A stretch of DNA of 64,000 bases, from NCBI RefSeq assembly GCF_000002995.4, contig NW_025062477.1, positions 13,808,696 to 13,872,695 on the forward strand, read 5' to 3'. This document shows positions 11,948 to 24,500 of the stretch, piece by piece (within the stretch, counting starts at the first letter, position 1; each line of letters starts with the position of its first letter). Under the pieces are notes generated by a model, which was given only the letters and a program-made list of their open reading frames with translations, was not told the origin of the DNA and ran no database searches. A program made the translations under genes and the position numbers. The stretch comes from Brugia malayi. Taxonomy: Eukaryota; Nematoda; Chromadorea; Rhabditida; Onchocercidae.

Positions 11948-14900
11948 CAATTTGTTAATAAAAAGTAAACAAATAATTCAATTATTAAAGTAAATAAACA
12001 ATTTAAAATGTAATTAATCATATCACATGATATGTCAATGTCTCTTTATCATAATCAATTCAATTTTATATTTTATGAAATTAATTTTTTGCGATTAGAT
12101 GAAATAAAATTTTAAATTCTACTGCTTAAATATATTATATAGTAAAATTATACAAAAAATATATGTAAAAGTATTTTATAAAAAATATTTTATTGAATTA
12201 TTTGTTTGAATAATTTCATTGGAATAAATATTATAATTTATCTGATATGTTATTAGCTCATTATAGTTTAATTTAAAGTTTATCTTTTGAATTCTCAGAA
12301 AAATATTTAAAAAATATATTTTCATTCATATATAATCCATTAGTAATACTTAATGATCAAGTAAAAAGCATTTTTTTTTAATATAATAAACTTAAAAAAT
12401 GTAAAATAATTAGGATAATATTTTATTTGTTGTAGTATTTATTTTATTTCTTATTGGTTTTATAAGTAATAATTTAATACATTTATGGTTAGAATACTAT
12501 AAATATTCAACCGAATTATTAATACTATTATTATTATTATTTAATATTATTATTATTATTATTATTTAATATTATTATTATTATTATTATTAATTAATAT
12601 TATTGTTATTATCGTCATTAATTGTTATTATCATTTACTTTTATAGTATAACTTGACATTATAATTGAAATACTTCTCCATTTTCTAAAATATGATTACT
12701 CGCTTAATCTTACTTTCTACTTTCGTTTTTTTTTTCTTTTTCTTTTTAAAAATATAATTTTATGAGAGATTTAATTAAATAAGAAAATGTTAGATATGTT
12801 ATCATAATTCGATAAATTTTTACCATATTCTATTTCATTTTTTTTTTTTTTTTTTTTCAATATTAAAAATTTTTGATTATGAAAAAATGTCTTTTTTCTT
12901 GAAACCAAATATTTTTCATTTTTAAAATTCCTCTTTGTCTAAAAAAAAAATGACAAATTTTGAGCATGTAATTATTATTTTTAAACATTTTATTAATATT
13001 GGACTTAAAAATTATTGATGTGATATTTTCAATGTATTTTATTTTATTTATGTTAGTATAATTATTGAAATAAGCAAATAAGAAGCAAAAAAAAAATGTA
13101 AAAAAATTAAGTAAAATATAGAATAAAATAAAATTAATTGTAAAAAAAAATTTAATATTTGTAAAATTAAAATGATTTTATAAAATGAATTAGCCCAAGT
13201 TAATTTATGAAACAAAAACAATATAAAATGAAATGGTCAATTGATTTGTAAAATGAAATGGTCAATTGATTTATTAAACAAAATTGATGACTAATTTATA
13301 AAAAAAAAAAAATAATTTGTAAAATGAAATAAAACAAAACGATCAAATAATTTATAAAATTAAATAGTTAATTAATTTATAAAGAAACGATGAGTGTATA
13401 TAAATTTATATACAAATTCACCTGTTTACAGGTATGAAAAAATTTGGAATTTGTAAGGTTTGATTAGTATTTGGTTTATTTTGGGTTGTCGAATGGCATA
13501 AATTGAAACGATCCTTTTTCCTTTTTCCTTTTTCTTTCTTACCCTTTCGGGTGGGTTCGATTCGTCCTTCGTTTTAACAACCTTTTTTATAATACAATTC
13601 CGTAATCTCGTCATTATCATCACACTAACCTTTCATTCTTTTATCTTTTTTTTTCTTGCAACTTTAGTTGCGTCATTTACGTAATAGAATATGTATTTAT
13701 ATTTTTACTATTATTATTGAACGTGGCATTACTATTATTACACGTGATCTCATTTATTATCATACGTGATCTCCTTTATTATTACACCTGATCTTCTTTA
13801 TTATTACACCTGATCTTCTTTATTATCATACGTGATCTTCTTTATTATTATACGTGATCTTCTTTATTATTATACGTGATCTTCTTTATTATTATACGTG
13901 ATCTTCTTTATTATCATACGTGATCTTCTTTATTATTACACCTGATCTTCTTTATTATTACACGTGATCTTCTTTATTATTATACCTGATCTTCTTTATT
14001 ATCATACGTGATCTTCTTTATCATCATACGTGATCTTCTTTATTATTATACGTGATAATTTTTTTTTACTTTTATTATCAAACGTAATAATCAACATATA
14101 TTTACTATTATTGTCATATGTAATATTATTATACGTGATCTTTTTATTCATTCCAAATACTCAATATGTTATCTAAAATGAAAATAGATAATCAAATTAA
14201 TAAATAAAAATAAGAATACTGAAAATAATATATGAAATAACATAAAAATGTCTTTTTTTTTTTGTTTTATTTTCAAATTTATTTTTGAAAAAAATTTTTT
14301 TTCATCTTTTTTTGTATATAATTTATTCCTCTTATACTTTCTCTTTATTATTTTTATAAATTATTTCATTTTTTACTAAATGAAAAGAGAAAGCGAAAAA
14401 AAAAAGCAAATAAAAATTTTATGCCAAAAAAAGAAAATTAATTTGAATTTGACAAAAATATTTTAAAATGAAATCAAATAAAATTTATCGTTTTTTTTTT
14501 GATATTTTATAATTGAAAAATTATGCATAATGCCTTTTTACAATTTATTTTAGAACTAAAAAGTTAAAATGTTAGTATGAAAAAAGATATTTGCGAATAA
14601 AAAAATTTTTATATTTGCAAATTTTTCAAAATTAAATTTTTGCACACGGAAATAGAAAAGAAAGAAAATAAGACAAGTTAATGAACAAAATAAGTAATAG
14701 AAATTGAAAAAGGAAATAGAAAAAGAGAAAATAAATTTTTAAAAAAAAAAAAAAAAAGAAAAAAGTAAGAAATGGATTAAATGTGTAACAATCTTTACGG
14801 AATTACCAATTTCCATTTTAAAATTTATGCATTTAAAGCTTATATCGATTTAAATGTAAAATTTTGGGCAGCTAATATTAGCAGTACGTGGTGTGTGTGT

Positions 14901-15527
14901 AAGCATGCATCAATCATTTTATAAGTCAAAAATATGTCACACAGAAATTAGACAATTTAAATGTGACATATGAAATATTTATTCTCGAATAGAATATTTT
15001 CAAAAGTTTTAAAAGATTTTTCCTTCTCGAATTATCTTCATTTCTTATCTTATTGCTGCTATTCCCACTTTTATAAATTTAATTTTAAATTTTTACAAAT
15101 TTTAATTTCAAATTTCTAAAATATGCATATCAAATTTTTAGCAATTTAAAAAAAAAAAAGAATCATTCTGATTTATTCATCTTTTCAAATTTTTTTTCCA
15201 TCAAATTTATCAAAAAAAAAAATTTTTTTTTTTTTAAATGATGTTTAAAAATTTTTTTGAATATTCTAATAGCATTCATTATTTTTAATAAGAAATTTTT
15301 TTTTTTTCCTTCCTTTTGAAATGAACAAATATATTTTTATATATTTTTTGATGGAAAAAAAATTTTTTGTCTAATAAAAAAAAATAATTTTAATTAAAAT
15401 AAAATTTTTTTTTCTTTCATTTTTGTTTGAAAAATTTAATTTCAACGAATATTATTTGCATATTTTGGTTGTTCTTTTTTTTTCTTATTCATTACTTTTA
15501 TTATTAGTAATTTCTGTTTTTTTTATC

Positions 15528-15558
<31 letters not shown>

Positions 15559-18500
15559 TTATTCGGAATTTTTTAATTTTCTCTTTTCAAAATTCACATT
15601 CATTTATTATTTAATTTGAAATGAATATTGAAAAATTTTAAGTTTTTTTTTTTGTTAACAGTACTAATTTTAAAAAGCAAAAATTTAAAAAGGAAAGAAA
15701 TTAAAAATTTTAATGTCATTTTGCAATGGAGCAAATAAATAATATTTTGAAAAGATAATCAACATATTATTTATTATTATTTTTTAAATATAATAAAAAA
15801 TTTAACTAATTTTTTTTTTTTGTAAGTTATTTAAATATGATAATAAATAACATAAATTTGAGTTAAATAATAGTTTTTTTGTTTACAAAATCAAATTTGA
15901 CCTTTCTTATTTCTTTTGTTTTTCTTTTTCTGAAAAAAATAAAACAAATTAAAAGGTCAAAATGAAAAATGAAAAAGCAATAATTTATAATTATATTTAA
16001 TTGTTTAAAATTATATTTAATAAATAAAGTAAAAGATTTTTTTTTAAAGAAAAAACTATTAATTTATAAATTTAATCAAAAATAAATTAAACTTTTGTGT
16101 ATGTGTAATTTGATGCATTCATTAAATTAAACTTTTCTTTTTAATTTTAATAAAAAAAAAAAAAATAAAAAAATTTATTTTTTGTTTTCTAATATTTTTA
16201 TATATTATTATTATTGATTTAAAGGTGCTATAAAGGTCAAATTTTAAACTAAAAATTTTAAAAAAATTGCACAGAATTTCTTTAGTGAAAGTTTTGGTAA
16301 GAAAAGCTTATAAATTTTCTATATTAATAAATACTTTATATTTTATTATTATTTCCACGTACGTCATTCCACGTATTAAATTACGCATAAATAATGCATT
16401 ATTGAATATAACAGTTATTATTAAGTGATAATTATAAAAAATTGCTTAAATAATTGAAATTTCATTTCAAATATAAAAAAGGAAAGCTAAAAAAAGAAAA
16501 AATTTAGTTTTTTTTTTTTTTTCATAAATATTCTTTTTAACTTAAATTTTAAATTTAAATTTGTTATTTTATTTTTTTCATTTCTTTGATATGCTATTGT
16601 TAATTAAAGTAGTATAATGTTAAATTCATTTTATCAACAATAATTTCATTTCCTGTTCCCTTCTTTTCCTTTTTTCATTTCATTTCCGGTTTAATACTTT
16701 TTCAATATTAAATTATCATTTCTATTAGGTGTGAATTAATTTTTTTTTTCTGCAAAAAATTTAATTTAATTTTTTGTTTTGCTATATTACTTTTATAAAT
16801 CTTTGCTAGTAATAATAATAATAATAAGAAAAAGAAGAATTTTATTTTTTGAATAATTAATTTTTTTTTCTTTTAAATCTTTTACATTAATAGCAAATTG
16901 GCATAGAATTTTTGTTTTTTTTTTTTTTTTCAAATTTTAATTGAATTATCGAATTATTTAAAGTCTTAAAAGGTAATAAAAGTATTAAAAATCTAAACGA
17001 AAGTAAAAATTAGAAAAAAAAATTAAAAGAGAAAAATTTTAGATTGAAATTATTTAATTTTGAAATTATACTTAATCAAATTTAAATAGTTAAATAATTT
17101 AAATCATTTTTTTATTGTTTATTTTAAATAATTTGAATATTTTTTTTTTTTAATTTTTCATTAAATAAAAAATTTATAGTATATAAAATGTTTTAAAATA
17201 TTATTTATAAATTTAAGAAAGCATTTTGCTATGTTCATATAAACTTTTTTTTCTCTTTTTTTTTTTTTTTTCATTATTTGACATTTTAATAATAAAATTT
17301 AGTATTGCAATTTATTCAATTAATTTTATATAAAATTTTAATTTTAATTTCTTTATGCACTTTGAAAGATATTTGAAAAAATTTCCATTTTAGCACTTTA
17401 TTAAATTATCATTTTATTTGCTTTTTTATATTACTATTAGTATTTTTTTCCATTTTTTTTTTTTTTAACATTTCAAATTTTTAAAATTTGCTTCTTTTTT
17501 TATAAAATTTAAAATTATATTAAATTAATTTTTTCTTTTCATTTCATTTTCGTATTTTTTTCTTTTACCTTTACACAAATATACATTTTATATTGTATCT
17601 TTCATTTTAGGTAATTCGAGGTAAAAGAAGTGAAAAAGAAGGAGAAAATCTCGGGAAGAATAAAAAAAAAAAAGTGAAATTCTAATAATATTATTGAAAT
17701 TTTAAAATTTATTATATTCTCTCATTAAAACTAAATTTTTTTATAAATAAAATTTCAAGAAAAAAAAAAAAAAAAAATTGCATAAAAAGTAAAGAAACTT
17801 TAACAATTTAAAAGAGAAAAAAAAAAAAGAAAAAACGGAAATAATATTTCGTTTTTTTTTTTTTTTTTAAAAAAAGAAAAAAGTGAAAGTACCGCCTTCT
17901 TCTTCATCTTCTTCACTTCCTCATTTTTGCCTTAATTTTACAATCGGATATTTGCTCTATTGGCTATTCTTGGCTCTAATTATTTGGCTACTAAGCCTAA
18001 GCCTAGCAAATGGAACATTTGTTGGCCAAGAAAAAAAATGCTATCTATCATAGCAAATGATTGAAATTTAATCAATCATTTGAAATTGTTCAGTGATAAT
18101 AATTATTTCATCGATGAAAAATTTTTGGAAAAAAAAAAAATAATTAAAATTTTTATTAGTAATTCAATTCTTTCATTGATATTATTGCAAATTTGTAAAA
18201 TATTAATTAAAATAATTCGATATTTACATTACAATAATACGAAATTATTATTTATTTGCAATTGCAATTATTAAAAAAATTTCAAATTTTCTAAATATTT
18301 GAAATCTTTCAAAAAAAGAAAAAAGTTTTTCTTTTTATTTTTTTTCTAAATAAAAACATAAAAATTATTAAACAAACTATTTTTTTTAAAATATTTTTGG
18401 CTGATTAATTGTATGAATATTTTGCATAAATTCCAACTAACTAATTATTTCTCATCGATATTATCACTGTTTCATTCGAATGAATTCGAAATTTTTGATT

Positions 18501-21500
18501 GCTTCGAATTTGACAAATATTACGACGAAGTGTTATTACATTTGAAAAAGTGAACTAAATTGAAAATTGTTGATTTCAAATTGAAATCAAATTAATTCTA
18601 ATCTAATCAAAACTGATCTATTTAAACTGATCTATATTCTACTACTTTTTTTGACTGAATTGAATTGAATTGAACTGAATTGAAGTGTGTACATTTCAAA
18701 TTCGAATTGAACTGAGAAAAAAAAAAAAAAAAAAACTAATATTTTGTGATAATTTTCTGGACGAAATGCTAAACGATACTATTAGCAAATATTTGAATTA
18801 TTAATCTGAATTTTTTCAAAAAAGAAAAAAACAAAATTATAATTTATTACAAATTGGAATTGAATGCATACAATGACGAAAATTATTCGATTATATTTAC
18901 TTTTTTTGCTACTGTATATTACAATTTGCAATGTTTTAAGCATTGATTTAAATGCACCTGGAGGTCAGTCAATAAATTTAAATTTAATAATTAATATTAA
19001 ATTATTATATCTTTTATAAATTAGAAATTAAGTTAAATTAATAAATATATTTATTAGTATTATTATTATTTGTAAAAATTAAGTGTAAAATGTTAATTAA
19101 TTTTTTTAGTCGTTTTTTTTTTTTATTAATTTTTGAGCAAATTTAGTTAAAATTAATTAATTGTTGTAATTATAATTAATTGCCATAATTATTATAAAAA
19201 ATTTTTAAACGCAAAAAAAAAAATTTTGTAATTATATTATCATTTTTTTTTTTTTTAAATAAAAATAATTGAAATGATATTTTGTTTCGTTTTTTATCAA
19301 GCATAAATTCTTTTTTTTTTCGTATGTGTATTATTTATTATTTAGATTAATAATCTTTAAGCATAATCAATCGTTGGCTATTTATTTAAATTTAAATTTG
19401 AAATTAAATTATAATTTTTTATGAGTAATTGAATTTTTTTTAACAAAAAAATTTTGCATTTCAATTTATTTCTTCCAATTTGAAATCTTTCAGATTAATT
19501 TCTTTTTTTTTTTTTTTTTGTATACTTTTTTACTCTTTAAGAAAAAAATGAGAAACTGTGTTTGTTCTTTTTTTTTTTTAAATTTGTCATTGAAATAAAA
19601 TGAAATCAAACTGATATAATAAATAGAAGAGGGAGAGAGAGAGAGAGAGAGAGAGGGAAAGAAAGAAAAGGAAAGAATGATTAAAGAATTTTTGCTAATT
19701 TTTTGATAATTTAAAGCTAAAACAATAAGTTTTAGCTTGTATAAAATTTTTTTTTTAAAAAAAAGAAAGCATACAGTGTGGAATATTTTAAATGATAATT
19801 AATGATAAATGATTAGATAACATTTACGTGAAAAACGTGAAAAACGCTGATATTTTGCGTAGTTTTTACGTGAAATGTGTTTATATTTTTTTAATAAATT
19901 AGCAATATTACATTTTATTATAAAATATTGTTGTAACAAAAACATAAACAAATAATTATTTTACAATTTTCTTTCTTCTTTTAGATAAAAATTTCTACGA
20001 AGAATTTATTTTAAATTTAAGAATTAAATTTAATTTTTAAATTTAAAATATTATTGGATGAAAAAAATTTCCAGCAAACTAAGGTAAAATTAAAGAGAAA
20101 GAATGAAAAATGATTAGTGGAAATGAAAAAAAAAAAAAAAAAAGTACTACTTTACTCTTTTATTAAATGATTTTACTTTTTATTTTTCGAAAAAAAAATT
20201 TTTTTTTCCAATCAATAAATTTTGTTGGAAAGAAAAAAAATAAAACAAAAAATTTTTTCTTTTACTTTTTTTTTTTCCTCAACAAATTCATCTTTATTTT
20301 TTTATTTTTTTTATAAAAAAAAACTAGCAATTTTCTTTTTTTTTCTTTGTTACTTCGTTTTTTTGTTTTTTTTAAATTTGTTTAAATAAAATTTTCTTTT
20401 CTTTTCGTTTTTATTAAATATAAAATATTTTAATATTAATACATTTAAAATTATAAGAAATAATGCATTTGTACTATTTTCTTTTTTTTTTGAAGAAAAA
20501 AAAAAGTGAAAAAGTTTTTTATCAATTAATAATCTAACTGAAACAATTTTAAAAATATTTCTAACTATTTTTTCTTTTTTTTTTTTTTTTTAAATTTATT
20601 TTTCTTTTCTAACCTCTCTGAAACACAAATACATTTCGTTTTTTTTTCTTTAGAAAAAGAACATAAATTAATGAAAAGTGAAGATGGAGGAAAAAAAAGT
20701 AATAAAAGTTTTTCTAAAGTAATAAATTATTTTAATCTTTTGAGAGAGAAAAAGATGGAAGTGAAAATTGTAGAGAGAAAAATATAAATGAATGAATTAA
20801 ATAAATAAAGAAATTTAAAAAAAACAAAAAACAAAAAACAAAAACAAAGAATTGAATTTAAAAAAATCAAATGAAATAGACATCTTTTTTTTTTTATAAA
20901 ATTTAAAAAAAAATTTAATTAATCATAAAATGATAAATAATTTGATTAAAATAAACAAACAAAAAAATTACTTATGTAAATGAGAAAACAAAAAATTTTA
21001 TTGAATGATAATTTTTTGTGATAAGAATGAAATTTTTGTTATTCATTGTTTTTTGTTTTTAATTTAAATTTTTTATGTGTAAAAGTGATTTTGATAATTT
21101 TTGAAATTTTTGATTATTATCAATGATAACATTGCCAAGCATTGTTTCATAGAAATTATTATATCGTTGTAATTTTGATTATTTCTCTCATATTTATTTA
21201 ACTCTTTTTTTTCTCTTTTGAATTTATCAATAGCAAAAAAATTTTGTTACTGATAAACTTTCACAAAAATTATTTTAGTGATAAAATTATTTGACAAATA
21301 ATTTTATCACATAAATGACATATCACTTTCGTTATTAAATTGGTATGATCAGTATATCTGTAGTAATTCCCAATTTATTTACCCACTGCTTCCCAGTTTA
21401 TTTACCCATTTTTCCCCTATTCATTTACCCATTAATTATATATTGTTTTTACATTCATTAAATAGGATAATATTGATAAATTATAAACAATATGCTAATT

Positions 21501-24500
21501 AAAATATCACTTATCACTGATAAATAATCCATCGAGTAATTGCAGCACTTTTTTTTTTCCAATCCAATTTGAATAAATTAGTTTTATTTAATTTTTCATT
21601 TTTTTATTAATGTAATTTAAATAAAAGTTAACTTTTAATGAATTTTTTTTTGTTTGAGAAAGTTTTTTTGTTTTTTTGGTAAAAGATAAATTACTTTGAT
21701 TTGTTTGTTCTTTTTTTTGTTTTTTTTCGTGGAATTGAAATGAAAAGAAAAAAAAAATAAGGTAAACAATAAGATCAAAAGATTAAGAAGGGGCAAAAAT
21801 TTTTTCACTTAAACTTAAACGATTTGCCAATTTTTTTTTTTGTTTTTGTTTTTTTTTTTTTTTTGAAAAATTTAGTGAAAAATTAAAAATAGATTTTTTC
21901 ATTATTTCATTTATGAAAAAAAGCATTGAAATAAATTTAGAAATTTTTTTAATAAAATAAAAATTATTCTATTCTAAAAGTAAACTAAATTATTTGCATT
22001 TTTTTTAAATCCAAAAAATCAATTTTGAAACCATTTTTTTTTTTTTTTTTTTAGAGCAAAAAAACAATTTAAAGTATTTAAATGTTTCAGTATGGAATTT
22101 TGAATAGTGATATTAATTAATGATAAATGATAATATCTTGAACAAATATTTCATATCTTATTTTACACAAATTTTAAATTAGTTTACAAATTAATTATAT
22201 CAATCAATTACTTTACTTATTGCTGCACTAATTAATCGTTCAATTATTAATTTATTTCAATTTATTAATTCAATTATTAATTTGTAATCTAACAAAAAAA
22301 TAATTTTATTAATGTTTTTTTGCGAAATATTTCAAATTTAGCTTTTAAAATTTTTTAAACCCTCAATATATTATAAAATTCTCTTACAGTAAAATTGATT
22401 GTAGACGGTGAAGCAAATTTTAAAAAAATTGAAAAAATATAAATTTAAAATTGAAAATTAATATTTGACCAAATCAATTATGTAATTATAGGGAATTAGT
22501 TGCTAAGAGAAATTATTGATAAATGCTAATAATTTTTAGTTGGTTGATTACAAATCAATTACTGATAAATTGATAAAATTTTATGTCAACGATAAATTAG
22601 TGATCAGTGCTGATAAGCACTGATAATTACTGATAAAGGTAAAAATAAAAGCACAAATTGGCTATATTAATTGATTTTTTTTTTTTTAATAAACTCTTTC
22701 GTTTTTGCTTCATCTCATTTTCCTTTATCATCATTATCATTCTTTTATCATTGACCTTTAACCTATCTAAAGTACTGTCTAGCTAAATTAGCAAAAAAAA
22801 AAGAAATGAAATGGCATATGCAAATTGTATGAATGCAAAAACGAGAAAAAATAATTGAAAAATGAAAATAAAAAAAATTGAAATACCATTTTTTTATAAG
22901 AATAATTGTTATTTTCCTCTTCCTTCAATTCTTTTCTTCTTTTTTTTAATTTTTTCAAAATATTTTTTAAATCATTAAACGATATGAGCTTTTTTTTTCT
23001 GCTATTAAAGATAATATTTTGGTTTTTAAATTAATAAAATGATTGATTAGAGAGAAAAAAGTAGATTAATGATATGATTAGATAAGAAATTGAATTAGCA
23101 AATGAATTGAATTGAATATTAGCGAATGAAATTGATAAAATTGAAAAATTAATGAAAAAAAAAAAGAAAATAAATTATGAAATTACATTAAAATTAGAAT
23201 AAAAATAGAATTTCAGAAAGATGAAATGAATTTATAATTTAATTATAATCACAAATATAAAATGATTTGGTGATAAAACAAAATGCAATTAAAAGATGGA
23301 ATAACTGATTGATTGATTGATCGATCGATTGATCGATTGATCGATTGAGTGAGTGATTAGTGATAGATTAATTAGCTGCAAAATTAATATTTATATATGT
23401 ATAACTTTAATATTTTTTATATGTATTTTAATAATTTTTATGCTTTTTTTATATTCTTTTTTTAATATTTCTTTTCTTAATAATATTTTTTTAATATTTT
23501 TAATATTTAATATTTTTTTATTACTTCTTTTTATAAGTATAACTTATCCAGAAAGAGTAAAATAAAAGAAAGTAAAAAAAAAAAATAACGGATTAATTTG
23601 AAATATTCACAAAACATTTATTCTGCCAATAATTCGTTTTTTTTGTTTTTTTCCTTATTTTATAATAATTCAAAATGAAATTTGTTTAAAAAAAAAAATT
23701 TGCGAATTAATTTTTTTCAACTATTTATGAGTTATTATTTTAATTTAATCTTTCATTATGTATATATACATATTCTATGTTATAAGTTCTTAGCTCAATT
23801 TTTTATTTTTATTTTTTCAATTTTTAATTTTAACTTAAATATTTTATTTTATAATAATTTATGCTTTATCATAATTTTGTTAATTTTTATATTATAATAG
23901 TTTTTTTTTTTTTCATTCTAATTTTCCTCCATTTTTTTTTAAAATATTTAACAAATAATAACTAATGATTAAAATAAATTCATAGACAAATAATATTTTG
24001 TCATTTCTGCCATTTTTTTTTTTTTTTTAATTTCTTAGATTTAATTTAAATTTTTTATTCAATCTAATCTATCATAAATTATTTTCATAAAAAAAAGAAA
24101 TGGTTTCTACATGAAAGAAAATTGTTTTTTGATTTATTATTTGAAATTTGTTTTTTTTTTTTGGAACCAATTTCAAATAATCAAAAATAAAATGGTTGAA
24201 ATCAAATTAAATTTAAACAAAAAGAATGAAAAATTTAAAAAGCTATCATTTCAATTTTTTCTTTTTTACAATTTAAATACACACATTATTTCAAATAATT
24301 TCACTATTTTCTTCATTTTTCTTTTCTCAAAATTTTTTTCTTTTTTTTTTTTGAATAAATAACATTCGATTGTAAAATTTATCCCCTGGGATTATTTCAA
24401 ATTTAACATTTATGTAAATTTCAATCATAGAAATATCCATTTTTCTTCTTTTTCTAATTTTTTTTTTTTTTTTTTAACTTTCTCTAAAAAGCTAATACAA

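Larger units (their letters stand above)
7302..18863. other. 11.6 kb intron/intergenic stretch before the middle first exon
   Basis: No supported coding exon was found. It holds a GA tract (8919-8953), a 50-bp array (about 9630-9945), an 82-bp triplication (10448-10693), ATT repeats (12519-12632) and a 22-bp minisatellite (13741-14056). A less AT-rich segment at about 17885-18030, rich in TTGGCT and GCCTAA motifs, may be promoter DNA for the first exon at 18864. Candidate short frames near 10807 and 13430-13620 were not accepted. Confidence 0.5.

Noticed and set aside
13426..13623. Minus-strand 65-codon frame with a GTAAGA donor after NPPERV, and a GGGTTCGATTC word resembling a tRNA B box
   Set aside because: The flanks of the B-box-like word cannot form a T-arm stem and no A box lies at the right distance. 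The frame has no recognisable product. It is left as unexplained rather than called.
17610..17685. Exon-like block after TTTCATTTTAG reading [16 protein letters not shown] then a stop
   Set aside because: Its phase does not match the upstream MAM exon or the downstream exon. It may be 5' UTR of the middle transcript, but there is no direct support.
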